Positions 27,700 through 36,440 of a stretch of 64,000 nucleotides of DNA are shown here, piece after piece; within the stretch, counting starts at the first letter, position 1, and the number at the start of each line of letters is the position of its first letter. The stretch lies in assembly GCA_024743405.1 (NCBI GenBank), contig JANSWP010000011.1, forward strand, positions 1-64,000. The letters are read 5' to 3'. Source of the stretch: Bacteroidota bacterium (GTDB taxonomy: Bacteria; Bacteroidota; Bacteroidia; Chitinophagales; Saprospiraceae). A program made the translations under genes and the position numbers. The notes below the pieces were generated by a model. It ran no database searches. It saw nothing but the letters and a program-made list of their open reading frames with translations, and was not told the origin of the DNA.

Positions 27700-30600
27700 A
27701 TGCGACAAAAAATCTATGACACACTAGGTAGTATTATTGTCTTCCTTTGGGTGATTCAATTTCCTACTTTCGCCAATAACCCTCTTGCTAATTGGAATGA
27801 AGATAATGCCGACACTTTTTATCCATTGATTGCGAGTGATACGCTCGATAACCCTTCTGCATGCTTGCTTGGGTTGCCAATTTTAGATGATGATTGTTCC
27901 AGTATTCAAGAGTTTGGGATTGAGGTGATCAATCCTCCAGGTGATTCCCTAGGCGTAAATGTTTATTTAAAGGAAGTTAGGTTAATCATTGGGCATGAAT
28001 GGGATTTAGATTTAGATCTTTTCTTAATTTCTCCGAGTGGAGAGGTTGTCACTTTGAGTACTGATAATGGGGATACTGGTGATAATTATGGAGACCCAAC
28101 TGATATCAATTGCGGCAATTATACCACTTTTTTGTCCCACACTTCACCAGAAGCCTGTAATGCATTGAATGTGGAAGATGGTGTAGCTCCTTTCAATGGT
28201 CATTTTTTACCGGAAGGTAGTTTTTCAGAATTTAACGACGGAAAAACTAATCCAGAGGGAATTTGGCATTTAAAAATTTGTGATGATGCCGCGGCCAATG
28301 AAGGAACCCTAGAGTTTGTAGAGTTGGTTTTTGAGCCATTAGTATGCATTCCTCCTAGCCAGATTGAGATTTTAGCAGTTGATTCTACTTCTGTATTGCT
28401 AGATTGGGTACCTGGAAATTTTTGCGGAAATACAATCATTGAGTATGGTACAAATTTAGGATTTATGCCAGGATTAGGAGTGATGGTAGGTGGCGGAGAT
28501 GCTGCGCCTGCAACTGTTTGTCCGCCTGTATTGATTGATAATTTAAACCCGAATACTTCCTACGAATTTTATATCCGTGAATTTTGCGGGGGGAATCAAT
28601 ATTCTGATAATTCGTGCCCAATTACTTTGTCAACAAGTTGCTCTCCACGCCCGTCTACTTTAGTTGAAAATTTTGATAACCAATCCCTTTGTGAGCCTAC
28701 TTGTGGTTTTGCCTGCCCAATAAATGGGACTTGGAGAAACTCTATGATTGATGCATTTGATTGGACGGTTCATAAGGGAGAGACTATTTCCTCATTAACG
28801 GGACCATCAGATGATGCTTTGAGTGGTGGTAATTATATTTATTTAGAAGCTTCAGGACCAGAATGTCAAAACGAAATGGCTTATTTGGTTTCTAATTGTA
28901 TCCAAATCAATGCTAGTTCAGATACCTGTGACATGTCTTTTTTTTACCACATGTATGGATTTCATATAGGAAAATTAAGTTTGGAAATTACAACAGATGG
29001 AGGCATCAATTGGCAAGAATTATGGTCGGCTCAAGGAGATCAAGGCAATGATTGGTTATTTAAATATATTGATTTAAGTCCATACAATGGTCAAATTGTC
29101 CAGTTTCGATTCTCGGGCGAAATGGGTAATAATTTTAGAGGAGATATGGCTTTAGATCAAATTGCTTTTTATGGTTCTCAGGATTTGGGTCCAGGTTCAT
29201 TAACTTATTATGTTGATAAAGATGGAGATGGCTATGGAGATTCGAATATGTTTTTCCGAACCTGTTGGCAAATTTCTATCCCTGGATTTTCTGAATTAGG
29301 TGGCGATTGTGATGATGATATTCCTTTCGTAAACCCAGGGATGGAAGAAACTCCTTGTGATGGGTGGGATATAAACTGTAATGGAGATGCTGATGAGTTT
29401 TTTCTTTTAGCCCCATTTGTAAACCCTGATTTTGATACGATAAATATATGTAGTGGCGAATTAGCGATGATTGAAGCTTCTCCCCAATTGTTTGGTGAGA
29501 TTTATTGGTTTGATACGGAAATGGGGGGAAATACATTGCATGTAGGCGAAACATATAGCCCAGTTAATTTACCTTTAAATAATTCACCAAGCCCAGTTTT
29601 CTATAATTTTTATGCAGAAGAACGCAACAGTTTTGGTTGTTTATCTGAGGTAAGAGCTAAAGTTACTATTGCCGTTTTTCCTAATCCAGAAATTTCAACC
29701 ACGGATGAAGTTTTTATTTGTGCTGGCGAGTTATTTGATTTGGCAGATTTGAACATTATTGATGCTACTCAATCCAGTGCGGCATCCACTTATTACCGGG
29801 GGGCTATTAGTCAAAATAATTTGTTAGGTTCTTCACTAGTAAATCCTTTAAGCAGCACAACTTATACTATAGTAGGTGAAACTTCAATCGGATGCAAGGA
29901 TACACTAGAAGTTATAATCAATGTAAAACCCAGTCCTCAGCCATTTATTTTTGGAGATCCAACCATTTGTCGGGCTACTTCAACAAGCCTAAATGCGGTT
30001 GAAATTGGAAATGGTAGTCCACCCTTGAGTTATAAATGGAACACTGGGTCAATAACAAAAAACACAATTGCTTATAGTGGGGCTGTTATCGATGAAGAAC
30101 AAACATATGTTGTCAGTTTGACAGATTCCGATGGTTGTGTAGGCATTGATTCATTTACAGTGACGACTATCGGGAGCATTGAATCTGTGACCACTAGCTC
30201 AGCGGATGTAACCGATTGTAATGGTGCGGATGGTGTCATCAATATTGCGATTTTAGGAGGAGAAGCACCTTTTGAGTATCAATGGAGTGGGCCTGCTTCC
30301 TCCAATGGTTCAGGTGGTAGTAATTCAACTTCGTTTTCCATATTTGGTTTAGCTCAAGGTTCTTATTCAATTACTATTACAGACAGTGCTGATGAGATTT
30401 GCCCATTTATTATCAATAATGCAGTGGTGAATGGTCCTTCGGTGATTATTACGGAGCCAAATCTGACTGAACCAAGGTGTTTTGGGAGTAGTGATGGTAA
30501 AATATTTTTGGATATTATAGGCAACGACTATACACTTTTTTGGAATACTGGTGATACAACTGAATTGATTACTGATCTAATTGCCGGATTTTATGAAGCG

Positions 30601-33600
30601 ACAGTGATTGCTGGAGGTTGTATTACAAAAATTCCAATTAATCTAACTCAGCCTCCCCAGCTAGCAGTAAGTCCAATTGTACAGGATGTTCAATGCCCAA
30701 ATGGCTCTGATGGTGAAATAAAATTAGCAGTTTTTGGAGGAACTCCAAGCTATTTCTATAAGTGGGATAACGGAGCCTTTATTGATAGTTTGAACAATTT
30801 AGGGGCAGGAACCTACACTGTTTCAGTTACAGATTTATTTGGTTGTGAAACCATTCTTCCGATAGAGGTGAAATCTTCAGACCCAATTGAAATTGATACG
30901 ATTAATTATCATGCAGTAAGTTGTTTTGGCGGTCGTGATGGGAATATTGAAATATCAGTAAGTGGGGGCAATCCAACTTATTCTTATATCTGGAGTAATG
31001 GGAACTTAACGACTCAAGCAAGTTTCTTAGAGGTGGGAGAATATTCCATTACTGTTACGGATGACAATGGATGTACCTATTCTGAATCTTTTGAAATGGT
31101 TCAGCCAAACCCTATCCAGATTGATATTGTAGGTACTCAAGATGCGACCTGTATAGGAATTGATGATGGTCAAGCAGAAATTTTTGTAACTGGCGGTACA
31201 CCTGGTTATTTATATGATTGGAATAATAATTCAAGCGATCCCAATCCAACTAATTTTGCGCCTGGTGAATTTTGGGTTCAAGTAACAGATGCTAATTCTT
31301 GTACAGGAATTTCTGATACGATTACTATTGTTTCGCCTGCGAAATTAGATTTTGAAAAAGAGGTCACCATGCCTTTTTGCCCAGGTATAAATAATGGGGA
31401 GATAATAATTGATACCAATACCATTACGGGAGGAAGTCAACCCTTTTCCTTTCAATGGTTAGGGAACAATACCGGTTCAACCTTAGAGAACTTATCTTCT
31501 GGCACTTATACGGTCACCATTACTGATGGTGCCGGCTGTTTATTTATTGATACAACGTTGTTGGAGGCAGGTCAGCCTATCGATATACAAGTAGATATGA
31601 TAGATCCAGCTTGTTTTGAAACCAATACTGGGAGTATAAATATTTCTGCTTTCGGGGGTATTCCACCGTATTCGATAGATTGGAATTTTGATTCAGATGA
31701 TTTTAGTGTGGTAATGCTTAATGAAGGGAATTATTGGGCAACCATCACTGATAATGTAGGATGTTTTTTAATATCTGATAGCTTGATTCTAGAAGATCCT
31801 TCAGCTTTGCTATTGGGGATGGAAAGTTTAGAGGATAATGTATGTTCTGGTGGTCAAGAGGGAAGTATCGATATTGCACCAGTTGGAGGAACTGCACCTT
31901 ATAATTATGCTTGGTCAAATGGATCGGTTAATCAAGATATTTCTAACCTTGGATCGGGTAATTATACGATTACCTTGACAGATAATAATTCCTGTCCATT
32001 TATCAAAACATTCAATATTACAGATCCACCTCCAATTCAATTGGAGACCAGTATTATTAATATTCCAAAATGTGATCTAGATCCTATTGATAGTGTATGT
32101 ATTATTCCAAATGGAGGTTTAGAACCATACCAGTTTTTTTGGAGTACAGGCGATACAACTAACTGTTTAGTACAAGTCCCTACAGGTGAATATTCGGTAA
32201 CAGTTAGCGATGAAATGGGCTGTTCTGAGGTGATGGAATCCGTTAAATACCCAGATCCAATTGAACCAATTTCAGTCGAAATATTGATGGATCAATCGCA
32301 ATTGATTCAATGTTTTGACGCAAAAGATGGTGTATTAACTGTTAATTTTATCGGGGGAACAAGCCCCTATGAATATAATTGGAACCATGGGTTAGTCGGA
32401 AATACAGACACAGACACCCTAACGATAAATGGACTTGAGTCTGGATTATGCAGTGTAACCGTGGTCGATGCAAATGAATGCATGGCCGTTTCGGATACCT
32501 GGCAGGTTGGGCAAGCCAACTTATTAACCGCTTTGATTGAGGATGTTTCTCACGTTAAATGTTTTGATGGTTCAGACGGGAGTATTGATATTGATGTAAC
32601 TGGCGGAACAGCCCCATATTCTTATGGTTGGTTAAATGAATTAGGCGATACCTTAAATTCTGCTCAAAATATTGATTCTCTTTCGACAGGTAGTTACTCC
32701 TTTTTTGTGACAGATTCCATTAATTGCTCATTTGAAGTTAATGAAATTGAAATAATTGAACCCGAACAGGCACTAACTATTTTAAATAATCCGCCTGAGG
32801 TAAATCACATAAGCTGTTTTGGAGAATCAGATGGTTCGATAAAACTGAAGCCAAGTGGAGGCGTACCTCCTTATGAATATGATTGGTCGAATGGAGGACT
32901 AACAGATAGTCTTGCTAACTTATCAGTCGGTGAATATAGTATCACCATAACTGATGCCAATTTGTGTTTATTAAGTTCTGAATTAATTATTGAAGGTCCA
33001 GATACTTCTATTTATTTATTGGATGAAGTGGTCAATGATATCAGTTGCTTTGGAGAGGAAGATGGATCCATTCTTTTAATGGTTGGAGGTGGATGGGGAA
33101 ATTTTACTTTTAGGTGGAACGACCCTATGTTAACTAATACTTTGGATTTAGTAGATGTCACAGCAGGCAGTTATACCATTGAAATCGAAGATGAAGGAGA
33201 TTGTATCTTTAAGAAAGAATATATGATCATTGAACCATCTGAAATTACAGTTGGAATTTCCACTACTCCTCAGACCGCCTCAAATTTTGGGACTGCCGAA
33301 ATTATTACTAGTGGAGGTATAGGACCTTATACATTTACTTGGAGTTCTGGGCAAGATTCTTCTTTTGTTGAGGATTTGGAAGAGGGAACTTATTTGGTGA
33401 CGGTAACCGATATTAATGGTTGCTTTATAATTGAGGAAGTAGAGATTGATTTTGCCAATATTGTTAAGGATGAGGAGATATTAGGGTTGAAACTATACCC
33501 GAATCCAACAAATGGAGTTTTCTTTCTTGAGATTGAGTTATTAAATTCTAAGGATATTGATATTCAAGTATTGGATATTTTCGGGAGACCTATTTTGCAA

Positions 33601-33729
33601 AAAACAGAAGTGAATATTCAAAAGACTCAAATGGTATTTAATTTAGAAAAAGAACCATCAGGCGTTTTTCTTATTCAAATAAGAGATAAAGGCAGGTTAA
33701 TTTATTCTGATCGAGTGGTTAAGGAATGA
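27700..33729 (+). CDS. Giant SprB-repeat surface protein with P-domain and T9SS sorting domain
   Basis: A predicted surface protein of 2009 aa from ATG 27700 (the frame opens at TTG 27685). Order: signal peptide; a proprotein-convertase P-domain (about 61-213, WDLDLDLFLISPSGE, GIWHLKICDDA); an Fn3 domain (216-317); a MAM/choice-of-anchor-like jelly roll (317-498); a calcium-binding MopE-like segment (500-567, DKDGDGYGDS, GGDCDDD, DINCNGDADE); two Ig-like domains; fourteen SprB-like repeats (about 830-1915); and a type A T9SS tail starting LYPNPTNG. P-domains normally follow a subtilase or convertase catalytic domain, but none is present here, so it acts as a binding module. Monocistronic, no partner visible. 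Role in adhesion or gliding is inference from SprB. Confidence 0.88.
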   Translation: MRQKIYDTLGSIIVFLWVIQFPTFANNPLANWNEDNADTFYPLIASDTLDNPSACLLGLPILDDDCSSIQEFGIEVINPPGDSLGVNVYLKEVRLIIGHEWDLDLDLFLISPSGEVVTLSTDNGDTGDNYGDPTDINCGNYTTFLSHTSPEACNALNVEDGVAPFNGHFLPEGSFSEFNDGKTNPEGIWHLKICDDAAANEGTLEFVELVFEPLVCIPPSQIEILAVDSTSVLLDWVPGNFCGNTIIEYGTNLGFMPGLGVMVGGGDAAPATVCPPVLIDNLNPNTSYEFYIREFCGGNQYSDNSCPITLSTSCSPRPSTLVENFDNQSLCEPTCGFACPINGTWRNSMIDAFDWTVHKGETISSLTGPSDDALSGGNYIYLEASGPECQNEMAYLVSNCIQINASSDTCDMSFFYHMYGFHIGKLSLEITTDGGINWQELWSAQGDQGNDWLFKYIDLSPYNGQIVQFRFSGEMGNNFRGDMALDQIAFYGSQDLGPGSLTYYVDKDGDGYGDSNMFFRTCWQISIPGFSELGGDCDDDIPFVNPGMEETPCDGWDINCNGDADEFFLLAPFVNPDFDTINICSGELAMIEASPQLFGEIYWFDTEMGGNTLHVGETYSPVNLPLNNSPSPVFYNFYAEERNSFGCLSEVRAKVTIAVFPNPEISTTDEVFICAGELFDLADLNIIDATQSSAASTYYRGAISQNNLLGSSLVNPLSSTTYTIVGETSIGCKDTLEVIINVKPSPQPFIFGDPTICRATSTSLNAVEIGNGSPPLSYKWNTGSITKNTIAYSGAVIDEEQTYVVSLTDSDGCVGIDSFTVTTIGSIESVTTSSADVTDCNGADGVINIAILGGEAPFEYQWSGPASSNGSGGSNSTSFSIFGLAQGSYSITITDSADEICPFIINNAVVNGPSVIITEPNLTEPRCFGSSDGKIFLDIIGNDYTLFWNTGDTTELITDLIAGFYEATVIAGGCITKIPINLTQPPQLAVSPIVQDVQCPNGSDGEIKLAVFGGTPSYFYKWDNGAFIDSLNNLGAGTYTVSVTDLFGCETILPIEVKSSDPIEIDTINYHAVSCFGGRDGNIEISVSGGNPTYSYIWSNGNLTTQASFLEVGEYSITVTDDNGCTYSESFEMVQPNPIQIDIVGTQDATCIGIDDGQAEIFVTGGTPGYLYDWNNNSSDPNPTNFAPGEFWVQVTDANSCTGISDTITIVSPAKLDFEKEVTMPFCPGINNGEIIIDTNTITGGSQPFSFQWLGNNTGSTLENLSSGTYTVTITDGAGCLFIDTTLLEAGQPIDIQVDMIDPACFETNTGSINISAFGGIPPYSIDWNFDSDDFSVVMLNEGNYWATITDNVGCFLISDSLILEDPSALLLGMESLEDNVCSGGQEGSIDIAPVGGTAPYNYAWSNGSVNQDISNLGSGNYTITLTDNNSCPFIKTFNITDPPPIQLETSIINIPKCDLDPIDSVCIIPNGGLEPYQFFWSTGDTTNCLVQVPTGEYSVTVSDEMGCSEVMESVKYPDPIEPISVEILMDQSQLIQCFDAKDGVLTVNFIGGTSPYEYNWNHGLVGNTDTDTLTINGLESGLCSVTVVDANECMAVSDTWQVGQANLLTALIEDVSHVKCFDGSDGSIDIDVTGGTAPYSYGWLNELGDTLNSAQNIDSLSTGSYSFFVTDSINCSFEVNEIEIIEPEQALTILNNPPEVNHISCFGESDGSIKLKPSGGVPPYEYDWSNGGLTDSLANLSVGEYSITITDANLCLLSSELIIEGPDTSIYLLDEVVNDISCFGEEDGSILLMVGGGWGNFTFRWNDPMLTNTLDLVDVTAGSYTIEIEDEGDCIFKKEYMIIEPSEITVGISTTPQTASNFGTAEIITSGGIGPYTFTWSSGQDSSFVEDLEEGTYLVTVTDINGCFIIEEVEIDFANIVKDEEILGLKLYPNPTNGVFFLEIELLNSKDIDIQVLDIFGRPILQKTEVNIQKTQMVFNLEKEPSGVFLIQIRDKGRLIYSDRVVKE

Positions 33730-33814
33730 TTCAATAATAACTTCCTGATTTCGTATGCTTTTTGGGATAAGCAAACGTATCGCCTGCGTTTTTTGACATT
33801 CCTAAAAAGAATGG

Positions 33815-33936
33815 GAGCTAAGTGAATTCATTTGGTCAAGTTAATAAAGGTAGTTGACTCAAGCATTAGTGAAAATTTAGGATTAAAATTTCCTTGACTT
33901 CTTTTGATAGAACACCATATGAATTCATTTAGCTTC
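33815..33936. repeat. Palindromic repeat, 122 bp
   Basis: The left arm (33815-33836) and right arm (33914-33936) are inverted copies of about 22 bases with two mismatches and one gap, both centred on gaattcat. The interior shows no clear hairpin. Its sequence differs from the other palindromes in the window. Confidence 0.65.
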
Positions 33937-33953
33937 AAAGAAAGAATTAGTGC

Positions 33954-33994
33954 AAAAAAAATAGTCGGAGCAATTGTCTCCGACTATTTTTTTT
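33954..33994. terminator. Bidirectional terminator of the DUF6580 gene
   Basis: A GC-containing stem agtcggag / ctccgact (33963-33970 with 33978-33985), extended by A/T pairs to A7 and T7 runs on either side. It can serve the convergent minus-strand gene and stop read-through from the SprB-repeat gene. Confidence 0.85.
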
Positions 33995-34023
33995 AGTTAG
34001 GGTGAATTTTCTGTCTATTGATG

Positions 34024-34593
34024 TTAATTTATTCTAGCTTTTACCATTGAAGGGTATCGTTGCTTCATAAATTCAAATGATCCAAAAATGACCATAACAT
34101 AAAATAAATCTCCAGCTAAGGTATAGCCAAAAAACGGCAAGCCAGCTGCATAACATGCCATCAATCCACCAAATGTTTTAGCATAGACGACTGTTGAAGT
34201 AAGCCAAACTCCGAAGTTAGAGACTAGGAAAAAGATCAAAGAAGCTCCAATACTTGCTCCTACTAAATTGGCTGGTTTGACCTTTTTAAGCATTACCCAA
34301 CCAAAAGCTACAATAACAAGTATTGCGATGTAAACATAGGGATGACTAAACCAAACAAAATGGTCATAATAATGTGCTAAAGTAGTATTGTCAAGAATTA
34401 AACTACTTAACCACAAAGCAATAAAGGGAACCAATATCGCCCAATGCTTTTTCGAAAAATAGGCTGCACCAAAGAGCGCCATGCCTCCAATAGGCGAAAA
34501 GTTTGGTGGATGTGGGATCAAGCGACTTAGAGCTGCCACAAGAATAAAAATTGCTACAATACCGAAACGGAGGTTTAATTTTTCTTTAGCCAT
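34024..34593 (-). CDS. DUF6580-family integral membrane protein
   Basis: A 189-aa inner-membrane protein with about five to six hydrophobic segments. The conserved N-terminal SRLIPHPPNFSPIGGMALFGAAYF and the later GxLMACYAAGLPFFGYTLAGDLFYV fit DUF6580, a family resembling ECF-type substrate-binding membrane components. The substrate is unknown and no energising ATPase is nearby. It has a likely own promoter upstream and its own terminator. Confidence 0.82.
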   Translation of the reverse strand: MAKEKLNLRFGIVAIFILVAALSRLIPHPPNFSPIGGMALFGAAYFSKKHWAILVPFIALWLSSLILDNTTLAHYYDHFVWFSHPYVYIAILVIVAFGWVMLKKVKPANLVGASIGASLIFFLVSNFGVWLTSTVVYAKTFGGLMACYAAGLPFFGYTLAGDLFYVMVIFGSFEFMKQRYPSMVKARIN

Positions 34594-34649
34594 TTTCTAT
34601 AAAGTGATTTTTGATTAGTATTTTTTAAATGAGCCAAAACACAAAAAAG

Positions 34650-34681
34650 CAAAAATAGTTTAATTCCTTTAAAAAAGGCAA
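34650..34681 (-). promoter_or_regulatory. Putative Bacteroidota promoter of the DUF6580 gene
   Basis: On the minus strand, TATTTTTG (complement of 34650-34657) matches TAnnTTTG and a TTG (complement of 34679-34681) lies 21 bases upstream of it. The leader to the ATG would be about 50 nt. Confidence 0.5.
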
Positions 34682-34686
34682 AAAGA

Positions 34687-34715
34687 AAACCCTTGCATTG
34701 GGAATGCAAGGGTTT
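34687..34715 (-). terminator. Orphan terminator-like hairpin
   Basis: A perfect 13-bp stem (34687-34699 with 34703-34715) and a 3-base loop; on the minus strand it is followed by TTTTCTTTTT. It lies upstream of the DUF6580 promoter and no minus-strand gene ends before it. Confidence 0.7.
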
Positions 34716-35120
34716 CTAACCCAAACAAATAAACACAAAAACTACTTTTTAAGATTCCTTGCGAAAATACTTGGTTTTTATTGATTAGACAATAGCGGAA
34801 ATGCTCAATGATAGAAAAGTGTGACACTAGAATATTGGTTAAATTTTTTTTTAATACTTAATTTACTAACTAAAGGAAGTTATTATGTGACATAAAAAAA
34901 GGAGATTTTTATCATTAATAATAGATGAAATAAATTGAATAAGAGAAAAAAAATTAGTATAGAAATCCTAAAAACATTAAATATTTGTAGTCCTTAATGG
35001 TCAAATTTGCAACACAAATTTTTCTCTTTTTTATTTGAAATTATTTTTCAAATATTCTTGTTTGTACCATCATTAAAAAAGAGAATAATTTTACTTTTAG
35101 TGTTCAAAAAATAAAGATTA

Positions 35121-36104
35121 ATGAAATACAATAGATTAGGTAAGTCAGGTTTGCAAGTTAGTGCACTTTCACTGGGGTCTTGGTTGACTTTTGGAAAACA
35201 AATAGGCGATGATGTTGCCGAGAGAATGATGTCTCTCGCATATGAACGTGGCGTCAATTTTTTTGATAATGCTGAAATTTATGCGCGAGGTCAGTCTGAG
35301 CTTGTAATGGGGCGAATTTTAAAAAAATTAAATTGGGATAGAACTTCTTATCTGGTTTCTAGTAAGGTGTTCTTTGGAGATGGAGGAAAGAAACCTAACC
35401 AAACAGGATTGAGTAGGAAACATATTTTTGAAGCATGCGATGCCGCATTAAAGAGATTGCAAGTTGATTATTTAGATTTATATTTTTGCCATCGTCCAGA
35501 TAAAAATACTCCAATAGAAGAGACAGTCTGGGCTATGAATCATCTTATACAGCAAGGGAAAATACTGTATTGGGGAACTTCAGAATGGTCTGCACAGGAA
35601 ATAATGGCGGCACACATGGTCGCAAAAGAATATAGATTGATTGGACCAACAATGGAACAACCTCAGTACAATATGTTCCACCGACGAAAAGTAGAAGTTG
35701 ATTTTGATCATATATATAAAAATGTTGGACTTGGAACCACGATTTGGTCTCCATTGGGTTCTGGTGTTTTGACTAATAAATATTTGGATAAATTTCCTGA
35801 AGGAACCAGATTGAGTATTGAGGGATTAGATTGGCTAAAGGATCGTTCATTGACTCCTGAGCGATTAGAAAAGGTTCGAAAAATCAGTAAAATCGCTAAA
35901 GAATTAGGTACTTCAATTCCCAAATTAGCTATTGCCTGGTGTATGAAAAATCCAAACGTTAGCACAGTGATTTTGGGTGCATCAAAAGTTAAGCAATTGG
36001 AAGAGACATTAACATCAGGTGATATTGTTGAGCAAATGACTGATGAAATTATGGCACAAATTGAAAGTATTTTGGATAATAAACCAGCTAAGCCAATGTT
36101 TTAA
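35121..36104 (+). CDS. Aldo/keto reductase, Kv-beta/YghZ-like
   Basis: An NADPH-dependent oxidoreductase of 327 aa with the complete AKR tetrad: Asp49 and Tyr54 in FFDNAEIYARG, Lys82 in VSSKVFFG, His124 in DLYFCHRPD. The coenzyme-binding IWSPLGSGVLTNKY and VILGASKVKQLEETL blocks mark the potassium-channel beta-subunit branch (YghZ type). The carbonyl substrate is unknown. It stands alone. A palindromic repeat starts two bases after the stop and separates it from its likely terminator at 36307. Confidence 0.92.
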   Translation: MKYNRLGKSGLQVSALSLGSWLTFGKQIGDDVAERMMSLAYERGVNFFDNAEIYARGQSELVMGRILKKLNWDRTSYLVSSKVFFGDGGKKPNQTGLSRKHIFEACDAALKRLQVDYLDLYFCHRPDKNTPIEETVWAMNHLIQQGKILYWGTSEWSAQEIMAAHMVAKEYRLIGPTMEQPQYNMFHRRKVEVDFDHIYKNVGLGTTIWSPLGSGVLTNKYLDKFPEGTRLSIEGLDWLKDRSLTPERLEKVRKISKIAKELGTSIPKLAIAWCMKNPNVSTVILGASKVKQLEETLTSGDIVEQMTDEIMAQIESILDNKPAKPMF

Positions 36105-36105
36105 A

Positions 36106-36271
36106 TAAGGGAGGAGGAAAAATATAACCTACCCATTTTACTTGCTATTTTTACTTTATGCATCGTTAAAAATACTCGCGATACCTTTGGGTATGTCTGT
36201 GTTTTTTGCCTCGTTTAAAGAAAAATTAACTTCCTAAAATTTGGGTAGGTTATTTATTTCCTCCTCCCTAA
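36106..36271. repeat. Stop-adjacent nested palindrome, copy A (166 bp)
   Basis: The outer arms (about 36106-36139 and 36237-36271) are inverted copies: gggaggagg, then aacctaccc, on the left; gggtaggtt, then cctcctccc, on the right. The middle has cgttaaaaatactcg, a hairpin around gatacc / ggtatg, then gtttttt and gcctcg. The same arms and core recur at 53731 and 63593. It starts two bases after the aldo/keto reductase stop. Confidence 0.85.
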
Positions 36272-36306
36272 GACCTAGAATTATTTCCATCTGACAATAC
36301 AAATAA

Positions 36307-36349
36307 AAGTAAACCTTCGAATCAGAAACAGATCGGAGGTTTGCTTTTT
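36307..36349 (+). terminator. Terminator of the aldo/keto reductase transcript
   Basis: A 14-bp stem with two G-U pairs (36307-36320 with 36333-36346) is followed by T5. The palindromic repeat lies between it and the gene it should serve. Confidence 0.75.
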
Positions 36350-36440
36350 GTATGACGAATGGGCAGACTAAAATTGTGGTTCCTCTTTTTTGACCTTAAC
36401 TTAGCCGACTCATTATTTCTAAAAATTTTCATTCAAGAAT

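Larger units (their letters stand above)
33730..34023. other. Intergenic region with palindrome and terminator
   Basis: A gap of 294 bases between convergent genes. It holds the 33815-33936 palindrome and the terminator at 33954-33994. The first 85 bases after the SprB-repeat stop show no clear hairpin terminator of their own. Confidence 0.6.
34594..35120. other. Long intergenic region with promoter and orphan hairpin
   Basis: A 527-base gap between divergent genes. It contains the DUF6580 promoter (34650-34681) and a strong orphan terminator (34687-34715). From 34720 to 35120 there is very A/T-rich sequence without a credible ORF, tRNA or riboswitch on either strand. A small RNA ending at the orphan terminator is possible but unproven. 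Confidence 0.55.
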
